NCBI RefSeq assembly: GCF_000764225.1
Contig: NZ_JQED01000005.1
Location: forward strand, 539,390 to 603,389
Direction of reading: 5' to 3'
Source: Colwellia psychrerythraea
GTDB taxonomy: Bacteria > Pseudomonadota > Gammaproteobacteria > Enterobacterales > Alteromonadaceae
DNA length: 64,000 nt
This document shows, piece after piece, positions 36,712 through 46,277 of the stretch. The notes under the pieces are model-generated. The model saw only the letters and a program-made list of their open reading frames with translations, was not told the origin of the DNA and ran no database searches. The first letter of the stretch is position 1, and the number at the start of each line of letters is the position of its first letter. Made by a program: the position numbers and the translations under genes.

Positions 36712-36742
36712 CAAATAGTATTCAAATCAAATAGTATTCAAA
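36712..36742 (+). repeat. Perfect 15-bp direct repeat at the export operon leader
   Basis: CAAATAGTATTCAAA occurs at 36712-36726 and again at 36728-36742, a 16-base period of about one and a half helical turns. The pair overlaps the predicted transcription start and ends 12 bases before the ATG. It may be an operator or simply a small tandem duplication. Confidence 0.7.
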
Positions 36743-36754
36743 AAGGTGTAAATT

Positions 36755-37390
36755 ATGGATAATCGCTTTGCCAGCACAATAAAAGTTGGGTTGCTTTTAC
36801 TAGTAACTTTTCTTTCAGGCTGTAGCTCACACAATACGTTACCTAGTGCAACTTTGCATCCTTCTAATACAGAAAATATAAACAGCTATAAATATTTAAT
36901 TGGCTCTGGTGATGTACTTAATATTTTTGTTTGGCGCAATCCTGAAGTTTCAGGCTCATTTGTCGTGCGTCCAGATGGCATGATTACCACGTCATTAGTA
37001 GAAGATATCAAAGTCTCTGGTAAAACACCTACTGAATTAGCCCGTTCCATCGAAGAAATATTAGCAACGTATCTGCGTGATCCCATTGTAACGGTCACAG
37101 TTGAAAATTTTGTTGGACCTTTTAGTGAACAAGTTCGTGTTATTGGTGAGGCCGCACAACCTAGAGCAATTAATTATACTCAGCATATGACCTTACTCGA
37201 TGTTATGATTCAAGTTGGTGGTTTAACTGAGTTTGCTGATGGTAACAATGCGGTATTAATACGTATTGAAAGTGGCAAACAAAAACAGTACCAAGTAATG
37301 ATAGACCAGTTGCTTAAAGATGGAGAAATCAGTGCTAATGTTGATATGTTACCGGGCGATATTATTATAATTCCTGAAGCTTGGTTCTAA
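36755..37390 (+). CDS. XrtA-associated polysaccharide export lipoprotein (Wza-like)
   Basis: A 211-residue lipoprotein with signal peptide and lipobox LSGC (Cys at about 23). The Poly_export domain begins at YLIGSGDVLNIFVWRNPEVS and is followed by one SLBB-type domain (QVRVIGEAAQPRAINY...MTLLDVMIQVGGL). It is much shorter than Wza and matches the family recalled as TIGR03027. It should form the periplasmic/outer-membrane exit channel with the barrel protein at 39875. First gene of the plus-strand operon, with AAGG eight bases before ATG. Confidence 0.93.
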   Translation: MDNRFASTIKVGLLLLVTFLSGCSSHNTLPSATLHPSNTENINSYKYLIGSGDVLNIFVWRNPEVSGSFVVRPDGMITTSLVEDIKVSGKTPTELARSIEEILATYLRDPIVTVTVENFVGPFSEQVRVIGEAAQPRAINYTQHMTLLDVMIQVGGLTEFADGNNAVLIRIESGKQKQYQVMIDQLLKDGEISANVDMLPGDIIIIPEAWF

Positions 37391-37441
37391 CTTTCCATAG
37401 ACTTAATACATCAAAATTTAGCGCAAAATTAAAGGGTAGTA

Positions 37442-39028
37442 ATGCAAGATATATTTGAAGAGATGATTGATTATCTCAAAGGAATCTGGTTAAAACGTCG
37501 TTATATAATTATAGCAACTTGGCTTATTTGCCCTATTGGTTGGTATTTCGTTGCTTCTATGCCCAATGTGTATCAATCCGAAGCAAGAGTTTATGTTGAT
37601 ACTCAATCTTTATTACGCCCCTTACTGAAAGGATTAACCGTTGAAACCAATCCGAATACACAAATTCGTCTTATGGTAAAAACCTTGTTAAGCCGTCCTA
37701 ATTTAGAACGTATCTCTCGAATGACAGACTTAGATGTTCAGGCTAGCAATAATACTCAATATGAAGCAATAATTAAAAACTTAAAAGATAACATAAAAAT
37801 ATCAGGGGTTGGTCGAGAAAACATTTATACCTTAAGTATTGAAGACAAAGACCCCGAAATGGCAAAAAACATTGTTCGCTCGGCATTAACGGTTTTCATT
37901 GAAAATACTTTGGGCGAAACTCGAAGTGACTCAGATAGCGCACAAAAATTCTTAAATGCTCAAATCAAAGATTATGAAAACCGCCTTTCAAATAGTGAAG
38001 CCAGATTGACAAGTTTCAAGCAAAAATATAGTGGCATTTTGCCAGATCAATCAGGTGGTTATTATGTAAAACTCAACGGCAATAAAGAGAAATTAAAAGC
38101 AATTGAACTAGAGCTATTAGAGAACAAAACTCGACTCGACTCTGCTAAAAAACAACTTGCTCAATCAATCATTACTGACTCAAACAGCGATAATAAAATC
38201 CAGAGTGAAAGTTCAATACGAACCACTTATGATGATCGTATAAATGAATTAGAAGTTCAGCTGGACGGTTTAAAACTGCGCTATACTGACAAACACCCAG
38301 ACGTGATTGAAGTTAGTCGAAATTTAGATCATCTAAACAAGTTACGTAGTAATGAGATTGAAAAATACCTTGCACAAAATGATCAGAACACAGGCAGTTT
38401 AAAACGTTTAAGCGCAAATCCTGTTATTCAAGAAGTACAAATTCAAGTTAATCAACTAGAAAACTTGATTGCCTCACTCAATGTTAGAGCTGAGAATTAC
38501 CGTCAACGTATTATCGAACTTGAAAATAGAGTGCATACTTTACCTGAAATAGAGGCTGAGTTGATTGCATTAAACCGTGGGTATGACATCACTAAAACTA
38601 AATATGAAGAGCTATTATCACGTAAAGAAACAGCGCAGCTAGCTCAACAAGCTGACGAAACGACTGATAAAATTCAATTTCGTGTCATTGACCCACCACG
38701 TAAAGCAACTAAACCATCAGGGCCAAAGCGTTATGTTTTATTTGGTGGAGTCACTCTTTTTGCCTTTGCTGTAGGCATTGGTATGTCATTATTAATGAGT
38801 CAATTAACACCAGTTGCAACCTCTACCGCTCAGTTAACTAAAATTACTGGCGTCCCCATTTTTGGTGTTATCTCTGCCAATGAAAATTTAGGCTTACATA
38901 AATGGCATCAGAAAAAAACATTAATTTTTATAGGTTCTAACCTGCTATTACTCTGCTTATTACTGTTATTTATTAGTTATTTTTTGTTTCCTAACATTAT
39001 TCAAGCACCATTAAAAAGGATCTTTTAG
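37442..39028 (+). CDS. XrtA-associated chain length determinant (Wzz/GNVR domains)
   Basis: A 528-residue inner-membrane co-polymerase with a Wzz domain after the first membrane segment (about residues 19-37), a long coiled-coil periplasmic stalk, a GNVR-like region (IEAELIALNRGYDITKTKYEELLSRKE) and two membrane segments near the C-terminus (about 430-450 and 495-520). The family recalled as TIGR03007 is typical of exosortase A loci. AAAGGG precedes the ATG. It works with the tyrosine kinase encoded two bases downstream to control polymer length and export. Confidence 0.93.
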   Translation: MQDIFEEMIDYLKGIWLKRRYIIIATWLICPIGWYFVASMPNVYQSEARVYVDTQSLLRPLLKGLTVETNPNTQIRLMVKTLLSRPNLERISRMTDLDVQASNNTQYEAIIKNLKDNIKISGVGRENIYTLSIEDKDPEMAKNIVRSALTVFIENTLGETRSDSDSAQKFLNAQIKDYENRLSNSEARLTSFKQKYSGILPDQSGGYYVKLNGNKEKLKAIELELLENKTRLDSAKKQLAQSIITDSNSDNKIQSESSIRTTYDDRINELEVQLDGLKLRYTDKHPDVIEVSRNLDHLNKLRSNEIEKYLAQNDQNTGSLKRLSANPVIQEVQIQVNQLENLIASLNVRAENYRQRIIELENRVHTLPEIEAELIALNRGYDITKTKYEELLSRKETAQLAQQADETTDKIQFRVIDPPRKATKPSGPKRYVLFGGVTLFAFAVGIGMSLLMSQLTPVATSTAQLTKITGVPIFGVISANENLGLHKWHQKKTLIFIGSNLLLLCLLLLFISYFLFPNIIQAPLKRIF

Positions 39029-39030
39029 GC

Positions 39031-39915
39031 ATGAGTACCATTGAAAAAGCTTTAGCTAAACAAAAATTAGCTCAGCATGAAAAACTCGAGAATCCAACAG
39101 AATATCAAGCTAAAGCTGATAATAATATTCAGGATATAAGTAGTACTTCTGCGCATAAAAAAGTAAATATTAATAAAGATAAAATTATATTAAATGGTGA
39201 CAGGTTAAATGAGCGTGGTTTTATTTACAGCCCTGATAGTGCTCATCATATTCAAGAAGAATTTCGTCATCTCAAGCGAAAATTACTGAACAATGCTTTT
39301 GGTTTAGCCTCTAAGACACTGCATAACAGTAACTTAATTATGGTAACCAGTTCTCATTCTAATGAAGGAAAGACTTATGTTGCTATTAACTTGGCTTTAA
39401 GTATCGCCCTTGAACAAAATAAAACTGTACTCTTAATAGATGCGGATGTATTGCGACCTAGTTTACATAGGGAGTTAGAGTTTGAGAGTAAAAAAGGCTT
39501 ACTTGAATACCTACTTGCGGAAGTACCATCACTATCCGATATTATTTACAGTACTAATATTGATAATTTAAAGTTGGTTCCCGCTGGTAAACCCCATCAT
39601 TTGACCAATGAGTTACTGGCTAGTGAACGTATGGAGAGCTTAGCTAAAGAACTAGCTGAGCGCTACCCAGACAGAATTGTTATTTTTGATTGCCCACCAA
39701 TTATTGGTGTAACAGAAACACCGCTGTTATCTGATCTTGTTGGCCAGGCACTTGTTGTTGTCGAAGAGTCAAAAACTAAAACAGATGATGTTAAAACAGC
39801 GGTAAGTCAGCTAAATAGTGAAATTGCTTTAGGCTTGGTAATGAATAAGACCATTAGATCTAAAAAGGATGTTTATGGCTATTATGGATATGGCTATGGC
39901 AGAAAAAATCAGTAA
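39031..39915 (+). CDS. XrtA-associated tyrosine autokinase (BY-kinase)
   Basis: A 294-residue cytoplasmic bacterial tyrosine kinase. Walker A is SSHSNEGKT (about 107-115), Walker A' is VLLIDADVLRPSL, and Walker B is IVIFDCPP. The C-terminal tail carries five tyrosines at about 282, 284, 285, 287 and 289 (VYGYYGYGYG), the autophosphorylation cluster. The family recalled as TIGR03018 pairs with the chain-length protein upstream. The DNA for the tyrosine tail also encodes, in another frame, the N-terminus of the next gene. Confidence 0.94.
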   Translation: MSTIEKALAKQKLAQHEKLENPTEYQAKADNNIQDISSTSAHKKVNINKDKIILNGDRLNERGFIYSPDSAHHIQEEFRHLKRKLLNNAFGLASKTLHNSNLIMVTSSHSNEGKTYVAINLALSIALEQNKTVLLIDADVLRPSLHRELEFESKKGLLEYLLAEVPSLSDIIYSTNIDNLKLVPAGKPHHLTNELLASERMESLAKELAERYPDRIVIFDCPPIIGVTETPLLSDLVGQALVVVEESKTKTDDVKTAVSQLNSEIALGLVMNKTIRSKKDVYGYYGYGYGRKNQ

Positions 39916-41473
39916 ACCTCAACTTAAGTTGCATTTTTTTGCCATCATGAGTTTATTTATTTCGGTCAGCTCTTTTGCAGGTGAATGGCAATTTAATCCT
40001 AGTTTAGGACTTACCGAAACATTCACCAATAATGTTGAATTAGATCGACTAAATAAACAATCAAGTTTAGTGAGTCAATTCATTATTGGTGCTGATGCGA
40101 CTTATAACTCAAGAAAATTGCTGTTTTCATTTGCTGGTACTGAAACCCTTGCAGCCTATAGCCACGATAGTGAACTTAATGATGATTATCAAACGTTATA
40201 CGCTGATACTTCCTATGCTCTTTGGCAAGACAAGTTAAAAGTCATTGCCAGCTCATCAATTACTAACGTCAGTCAAAATGAAACTGATAATAGTTTAGCT
40301 GACTTAGTCAGTGGTGATACTCTTCAACAACGTAACCATTCTGCCGGTTTACAATTTAACACCGCCAACAGTGATTATTCTCTATTCTCTTCCCTCATTT
40401 ATAACATAGTTGAAACGGAAGATAATATAGGGGAAAGCAAAGGTCACACAGCGCTGATAAATAGTGTAAATGGCAATGCGGCTCGTTATGTTTTTTGGCA
40501 GATAGATGGTTCTTTTTCTAATAGAGAAAATAACGGATTTACCAGTGAAAATTATCAATTAGAAACCAAAATTGGTGCTATAACCCCCTATAAAATTAAT
40601 CCTTTTATTCGAATATATAATGAAAGAGTAACGGGTACCTCGGCTGGCAGTAATCCTGATGCAATCCCTTCGTGGGGACCCGGTTTTCGCTATCAAGCAG
40701 CTAAGCATTTAATTATTGATGTATCATATAACTATATTAGAGACGATTCTCAAGCGAGTGATGACTATATTGCTGCTGATGTAGACTGGCAACCCTCTTC
40801 ACGCACATCACTAAAGGCGGGATATTCTAAGCGTTTTTTTGGTGACTCTTATGAGTTAGACTTTTCTCATCGAACTCGGCGACTAACCAATAACATTTCT
40901 TATCACGAAACCATTGAAGTTTTTGATCGTAATAACTTTCAGCAAGTAAATAATAATATTTGGTGTCCTGTTACTGCAAGCGGTATTGATGATTGTTTAC
41001 CGTTAGGTGAAACACCTAGTGATACTACTGGCTTTACAAGCGTACCTGTAAACTCGCTTGAACCTGTTGAGGATAACGAGTTTTCTTTGAACAAGCGCTT
41101 AGCTTGGACATCGTCGTTAGCCCTAGCACGCACTACCTTTACCTTTGATATTTCTAACCGAGAGAGAGAAAGCTTAAGTTCAGGTATTATTGATAATTAT
41201 TTCGATGGTCGCTTTACCATTACACGGCGAATGAGTGCTAGAAGTGATTTTTCTATCTATGCTAACTACAGCAAAAATGTTTTTGATAAAAGCAATCCTG
41301 AAGGGGCTAGGCAAGAAGATATCTATAAAACACTATCCACCACATACAATAGAAGTCTCGCATCATCACTTAATGCTTTTTTAACGCTGCGATATCTTGA
41401 TAGACAATCCAATATAGAGCGCTACAATTACACAGAAGCACGTGTTTCCATTAATTTAACAAAAGATTTCTAA
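39875..41473 (+). CDS. XrtA-associated outer-membrane beta-barrel protein
   Basis: About 532 residues with a signal peptide (HFFAIMSLFISVSSFAG) and a body of amphipathic strands ending in an aromatic residue (INLTKDF), as expected for an outer-membrane barrel. It matches the family recalled as TIGR03016, always near exosortase A export genes. It is a candidate polymer exit pore. Several in-frame ATG codons exist at 39869, 39875, 39884, 39890 and 39896; the one at 39875 has AAAAAGG six bases upstream and is my choice. It overlaps the kinase gene by about 40 bases in a different frame. Confidence 0.85.
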   Translation: MAIMDMAMAEKISKPQLKLHFFAIMSLFISVSSFAGEWQFNPSLGLTETFTNNVELDRLNKQSSLVSQFIIGADATYNSRKLLFSFAGTETLAAYSHDSELNDDYQTLYADTSYALWQDKLKVIASSSITNVSQNETDNSLADLVSGDTLQQRNHSAGLQFNTANSDYSLFSSLIYNIVETEDNIGESKGHTALINSVNGNAARYVFWQIDGSFSNRENNGFTSENYQLETKIGAITPYKINPFIRIYNERVTGTSAGSNPDAIPSWGPGFRYQAAKHLIIDVSYNYIRDDSQASDDYIAADVDWQPSSRTSLKAGYSKRFFGDSYELDFSHRTRRLTNNISYHETIEVFDRNNFQQVNNNIWCPVTASGIDDCLPLGETPSDTTGFTSVPVNSLEPVEDNEFSLNKRLAWTSSLALARTTFTFDISNRERESLSSGIIDNYFDGRFTITRRMSARSDFSIYANYSKNVFDKSNPEGARQEDIYKTLSTTYNRSLASSLNAFLTLRYLDRQSNIERYNYTEARVSINLTKDF

Positions 41474-41474
41474 C

Positions 41475-42515
41475 ATGTATGAAAGTTATTATGGTTTTAG
41501 TGAACGACCTTTTCAATTAAGTCCTGATCCCCGTTTTTTCTTTGCAACTAATCATCATCAACGTGCTTTATCATATTTGCAATATGGCTTAGACCAAGGT
41601 GAAGGTTTTATAGTTATTACTGGGCCTATCGGTACAGGCAAAACCACAATAGCTCGTAACTTATTGGCAAATATTGCTGATGAAAATATTGTTGCCGCGC
41701 AATTAGTTACGACAAAGTTAGCACCTGAAGAGTTACTCGATCTCGTTGCTGCTGAGTTTAAAATAACAGTTACGGGTAGCAGCAAGGCAGATGTCCTGCA
41801 AAGTATTGAAAAGTTCTTAATAAATTTAAATAAACAAGGTAAGCGTGCTTTATTGTTGGTCGATGAAGCTCAAAACCTCCCTGTTGAAACCGTAGAAGAA
41901 CTGCGAATGCTGTCAAACTTCCAGCTAGACAGTAAACCGCTTATTCAAAGTTTTCTATTAGGCCAAGAAGAATTAAAAACAATTATTTCTGCCCCCGACA
42001 TGGAGCAGTTTAGACAGCGTATTATAGCCTCTGCTCACTTAAAACCACTTAATGCTGAAGAAGTTAAAAACTATATTAATCATAGATTAGCGCAAGCTAA
42101 TTGTAATAAAGAAGCATTATTTTCAGATGAAGCATTTCAGCTTATCTTTGAAAAAACACTGGGCGTGCCGAGAAAAATAAATATCTTTGTTGATCGTTTA
42201 TTATTATTTGGTTTTCTTGAAGAGTTAACTAACATTGACTGCAATGCCATCAATGAAGTTGCCAAGGAAATGTCTGTTGAACTTACCGGGTCTTTAAGTA
42301 GCAATGCCCTTGAAGATATTAATACCTCTCAACCATTAGTTATAAACTCAACAGAACATGTTGAAAATATTAAAAATGTTCTACGTGAAGTGGAAGAAAT
42401 ATTAGAAAGCTCAATTCAACAGAAGGTTAAAATGACGCGCTATGTTGATAAACTTTTAAAGCAAAAAAATCGTGAATTTGCTGAGTTACAAAGTAAAACT
42501 GCTGAGAGTGATTAA
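41475..42515 (+). CDS. XrtA-associated ExeA-like AAA ATPase
   Basis: A 346-residue ATPase with the ExeA-type start MYESYYGFSERPFQLSPDPRFFF, Walker A GPIGTGKTT, and Walker B LLLVDEAQNLP, followed by a C-terminal segment that may be coiled-coil. The family recalled as TIGR03015 is found in exosortase A loci. It probably energises or regulates assembly of the export machine at the inner membrane. It starts one base after the barrel gene and ends the plus-strand operon. Confidence 0.93.
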   Translation: MYESYYGFSERPFQLSPDPRFFFATNHHQRALSYLQYGLDQGEGFIVITGPIGTGKTTIARNLLANIADENIVAAQLVTTKLAPEELLDLVAAEFKITVTGSSKADVLQSIEKFLINLNKQGKRALLLVDEAQNLPVETVEELRMLSNFQLDSKPLIQSFLLGQEELKTIISAPDMEQFRQRIIASAHLKPLNAEEVKNYINHRLAQANCNKEALFSDEAFQLIFEKTLGVPRKINIFVDRLLLFGFLEELTNIDCNAINEVAKEMSVELTGSLSSNALEDINTSQPLVINSTEHVENIKNVLREVEEILESSIQQKVKMTRYVDKLLKQKNREFAELQSKTAESD

Positions 42516-42672
42516 TACCCATCTCATTAAATTATTGCCCACTTGTGCTGGTTAACATAGCCCAAGGCTGCGTTGCTCTCAATCGAGCGCCTTGATTTAT
42601 TTTTCCTTCGCACCACAAGATAACAAGCTTAATGGGACGGGTATCACTACCAGTAGTTTTATAGTGATACCC
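42515..42672. repeat. Palindromic repeat element between convergent operon ends
   Basis: ATACCCATCTCATTAA at the left (from 42515) and the inverse of ATACCCGTCCCATTAA at the right (to 42644) are imperfect terminal inverted repeats of a 130-base element. Right after it, GGGTATCACTA (42639-42649) and TAGTGATACCC (42662-42672) form a perfect 11-base hairpin, which brings in a third copy of the end sequence up to the prsR stop. It has no open frame. The hairpin may also end transcription of both convergent operons, though no T-run is present. Confidence 0.65.
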
Positions 42673-42678
42673 ATCGTA

Positions 42679-44028
42679 TTAAACGTTAATCCCAATCCTA
42701 TACTTTTCAATCAAAGAATAAAGCGTCGGTCTAGTAATACCTAATAACTCCGACGTTTTTGACATATTCCCATCGGTAAGTGCATAGGCTTTTTGAATAG
42801 CTATCGTTTCTGCTTGTTCCCGCACAGTACGTAAATTTAGTGACAGTTCATACTCAGCATTTTCTTTATCGAAAAACCCCAAATCAAAAGCCGTTACTTG
42901 AGTGCTGGTGCTCATAATAACAGACGATTTCACTTTATTTTGTAACTCTCTAATGTTTCCAGGCCATTTATGGTTTCGTAAACCATATAAAGCATCATCA
43001 GCAAATGATTTTGCACTTCGTTTATATTCAGCAGCATATTGCTGTAAAAAGAAATTAGCTAAAATGAGTACGTCTTCATCACGATCACGCAAGGGTGGTA
43101 TATTTAAAGTAATTTCAGTAATACGATAAAAAAGATCCTCACGGAAGGATTTTTCTGAAACCATCACTTCTAGGTTTTGGTTTGTTGCACAGATGACACG
43201 GACATCAACAGGTATCTCTTTTCTCCCACCTAAGCGCTCTATGACCTTTTCTTGTAAAAATCGTAATAATTTCGCTTGTAAGTGATAAGGCATATCACCA
43301 ATTTCATCTAAAAATAAGGTGCCACCTTGTGCACACTCTATTTTACCTAAAGTAGTCTTATGTGCGCCTGTAAAAGCACCTTTTTCAAAGCCAAATAACT
43401 CACTTTCCAGCAAGTTTTCAGGAATGGAGGCACAGTTAATTGCGATAAAAGGTGCATCACTACGATCACTCACTTTATGAATAGCTTTAGCAGTGACTTC
43501 TTTGCCAGTTCCGCTTTCACCAAGGAGTAACGCAGTAATCTCTGTAGGGGCGATACGTTGCACCATAAGGCGCAACCTATCAATGCTTTCACTACTGCCT
43601 ATAATACCCGTATCACAGCCTACAATAGACTTCATGCTGCGGTTATCTGTTTCTAATGTCGCTAAACTAAAAGCACGAGACACTATGACGTTGATAACAT
43701 CGGCATCGACTGGTTTTTGGTAAAAGTCATAAGCACCCATTTCGATTGCTTTTAACGCATGAGTTCTGTCATCGTTACCGGTAATAACAATGACTTTAGT
43801 ATGAGGAGAAATTTCCAATATTTCTTTTAATGCCGCTAAACCTTCACTAGCATTAGCGGCATCAGGCGGTAGGCCTAAGTCTAATGTGACCACTTTAGGT
43901 TCGTGACGACGTACAGCCGCAATAGCACTCTCTCGAGTATCAGCGAGCACGACTTCATAGTCAGCTAAACTCCACTTAAGTTGTTTTTGTATACCTAAAT
44001 CATCATCAACAATTAATAACTTTTCCAT
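42679..44028 (-). CDS. prsR: PEP-CTERM system response regulator, sigma-54 activator
   Basis: A 449-residue NtrC-type regulator: receiver domain with phosphorylatable Asp at about 50 (VVTLDLGLP), AAA+ domain with Walker A GESGTGKE (170-177), the sigma-54 contact loop GAFTGA (217-222), DVRVICATNQ and the C-terminal Fis-type helix-turn-helix (MSKTSELLGITRPTLYSLIEKY). The family recalled as TIGR02915 is PrsR. It should activate sigma-54 promoters of PEP-CTERM protein genes in response to PrsK. It follows prsK after 32 bases. Confidence 0.95.
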   Translation of the reverse strand: MEKLLIVDDDLGIQKQLKWSLADYEVVLADTRESAIAAVRRHEPKVVTLDLGLPPDAANASEGLAALKEILEISPHTKVIVITGNDDRTHALKAIEMGAYDFYQKPVDADVINVIVSRAFSLATLETDNRSMKSIVGCDTGIIGSSESIDRLRLMVQRIAPTEITALLLGESGTGKEVTAKAIHKVSDRSDAPFIAINCASIPENLLESELFGFEKGAFTGAHKTTLGKIECAQGGTLFLDEIGDMPYHLQAKLLRFLQEKVIERLGGRKEIPVDVRVICATNQNLEVMVSEKSFREDLFYRITEITLNIPPLRDRDEDVLILANFFLQQYAAEYKRSAKSFADDALYGLRNHKWPGNIRELQNKVKSSVIMSTSTQVTAFDLGFFDKENAEYELSLNLRTVREQAETIAIQKAYALTDGNMSKTSELLGITRPTLYSLIEKYRIGINV

Positions 44029-44060
44029 AACAAAGCCATATCCTTTCTTTTTATTCTTCT

Positions 44061-46094
44061 CTAATCATTATTATCACAAGGAATTACCAGTGTAAAAATA
44101 CTACCTTCATTTTCAAAGCTAGTCACTTGCATGGTACCACCTATACTTTCAACAAACTGCTTAGCTTCGTATACGCCAATACCCATGCCCGCATTTCCTT
44201 TGGTAGTATCAAAAGGTTTAAACAAGCGGTCTTTGATAAAGTTCATCGACATACCACAACCATTATCAACAATAGCTATATGTAAATTGTCGCTTATCTT
44301 TTCCGCACTTATTTTAACCCAGCCACTTTCATTTGTCGCTTCTTGCGCGTTCTGTAATAAGTGATTTAATACAGAGAAAAGTGTTTCTTCATCAATTGAA
44401 ATCATGCTATCAATAGCTAATTGTGCGCTAATATGCGGTAGTTGTATATTGCGCTGTTCAACGACCCGCTGTATGAGCACCTGTACATCTGTACTTTTTT
44501 TTGTTGACTCAACCACTTGCTTATTTCGTAACTGTGTTAAGACTTTATCAAGTCGTGCCGTTGCTGAATCTATAGTGTCAAAAACATCATCAATAAATGC
44601 CGGATTGTCACGGTGTCTTTTAGCATTACTATTGATTAACGCCAGCTGCGCTTGAATATTTTTTAAATCATGAACTAAAAAAGCGGACATGCGATTAAAA
44701 GCATCAAACTGTTTAGACTCAGCCAAACTCTCATTGGCTTCGTTCAGTGATAAGTAATTACTAAGTTGTTTAGAAATGGAAAAAAGTAAATCCCTATCTT
44801 CCCAGTTCAATAGCCCTTGCTCTTCAGGGAGAGCTAACAAGAAAAAGCCATAAACAGATTTATTCATGAATATGGGGATAATTATATCAATATTTTTTTG
44901 CTGACATGCTCTGGCATCTAACACTAGACCAGGATAGCTTTCCTCAACCATAGCTAATTCTCTGATATCAATGATCCAACCATGTTGTTGGCAAAACTGA
45001 TCTACCGCAACTAAAAAATGGAGTTCATTTTGCTCTAGTTGAAAATTTTGCTGATAAAGAGGTTGGTACTGACTCGGTGTGAGCTTTTTGATTAACGCAC
45101 CTTGATGAATATTTAACGATGAACAAATGATATGAGTCGCAGTGTGATAGCAATCATTATTTTCACCAATTTCGAGTTGTTCAATTGATTTGAGCCATTC
45201 AACACGATAATCATATTTATTAGCGAAGAAGTGTTTAGTGATAAAAACCTTAACTTCTCTACGTAAGCTCTCAGTTATTAATAAAGCGGCTAAAACACTG
45301 CCTCCTAAAATAATAAATGCGATGCTTATCACATCGCCCCAAGCACCGCCAAAATAATTAATAGCATAACCAGCGATAGCCAACAAAAGTAAATATAAGC
45401 CAGAAATAAGCAACATAGAGCTATAAAAAACGACTTCTCGCGAAACAAAAACATCGACTGACCAATCTTTAATTCGCCGAGTACTGACTAATATTAATGG
45501 CATACCTATAGCAGCAATAAACCCACGTGCATACCAGTAAGAGAAGTCTAACTGGTTAACCAAAGCCGCTTGGGCAAAAAGCACAAAATCAAAAACAGTC
45601 ATCATGCCTAAGGCGATAATTAATGACCAAATAGCCCATTTAACTTTAACATCAGCATTTCGGTATAACTGTTCCAGTAATACTAGTAACCAAAGGTTAA
45701 GTAATAAAAATAATGAGAATAGGAACTTCACGCTATCAGGCAATAATAAAGCAGCTCCCCAACACAACACGGATAAACTACTAAATATTTGTAAGTACTT
45801 TTTAACTTTGGGGTGTGAAATAAGTTCTTTCACCGTTGTAATATTTGCTTGTGTGCAAATAATCAGAATTGACCAAACTGCTAGCTTAAAAGTCTCTATC
45901 GCCATAACTATAAGCAATGAAAATTCTTTTTTAGGCTGTAATGCAGCAGCGAGAGAGGAAGAAAAAACTAAAAAGGCAGCGAGTAAGACTAAACTCCCCG
46001 CTAGGGTTTTATTACGTGCAGCTAAAAGTAATAATATAAATACTGCATAAGCACAGGATGCTAAAAAATAACCTGAGGTGCCAATTACTTCCAT
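44061..46094 (-). CDS. prsK: PEP-CTERM system sensor histidine kinase
   Basis: A 677-residue kinase. About ten membrane segments fill residues 5-275, followed by a GAF-like domain (about 310-450), the phosphoacceptor helix with His in FLVHDLKNIQ (about 475), and an ATPase domain with NHLLQNAQEAT, DNGCGM and the KGNAGMGIGVYEAKQ G-box. The architecture matches PrsK (recalled as TIGR02916). It phosphorylates PrsR; the signal is unknown. No clear promoter was seen upstream. Confidence 0.95.
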   Translation of the reverse strand: MEVIGTSGYFLASCAYAVFILLLLAARNKTLAGSLVLLAAFLVFSSSLAAALQPKKEFSLLIVMAIETFKLAVWSILIICTQANITTVKELISHPKVKKYLQIFSSLSVLCWGAALLLPDSVKFLFSLFLLLNLWLLVLLEQLYRNADVKVKWAIWSLIIALGMMTVFDFVLFAQAALVNQLDFSYWYARGFIAAIGMPLILVSTRRIKDWSVDVFVSREVVFYSSMLLISGLYLLLLAIAGYAINYFGGAWGDVISIAFIILGGSVLAALLITESLRREVKVFITKHFFANKYDYRVEWLKSIEQLEIGENNDCYHTATHIICSSLNIHQGALIKKLTPSQYQPLYQQNFQLEQNELHFLVAVDQFCQQHGWIIDIRELAMVEESYPGLVLDARACQQKNIDIIIPIFMNKSVYGFFLLALPEEQGLLNWEDRDLLFSISKQLSNYLSLNEANESLAESKQFDAFNRMSAFLVHDLKNIQAQLALINSNAKRHRDNPAFIDDVFDTIDSATARLDKVLTQLRNKQVVESTKKSTDVQVLIQRVVEQRNIQLPHISAQLAIDSMISIDEETLFSVLNHLLQNAQEATNESGWVKISAEKISDNLHIAIVDNGCGMSMNFIKDRLFKPFDTTKGNAGMGIGVYEAKQFVESIGGTMQVTSFENEGSIFTLVIPCDNND

Positions 46095-46244
46095 TTATCT
46101 CAACCCTACTATAGTTGCCACATAAACTAGTCACTCCATTTTGTCCCTACAAAGCAGACACTGTATATCCGTCGGCAAACTTAAAAGTGATTAATCGCTT
46201 AGTGATAATTAAAATTATTATATAGTAATTCATCATGATGTCTT

Positions 46245-46275
46245 GGTTTTATTGGCCTGCTTTGACCATAAAACC
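46245..46275 (-). terminator. Possible terminator hairpin of the RND operon
   Basis: GGTTTTAT (46245-46252) and ATAAAACC (46268-46275) form an eight-base stem two bases after the RND gene stop on the minus strand. There is no T-run downstream, so termination is uncertain. Confidence 0.3.
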
Positions 46276-46277
46276 AC

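Noticed and set aside
45604..46050. 148-residue plus-strand open frame
   Set aside because: Antisense to the membrane domain of prsK; no independent coding sign.
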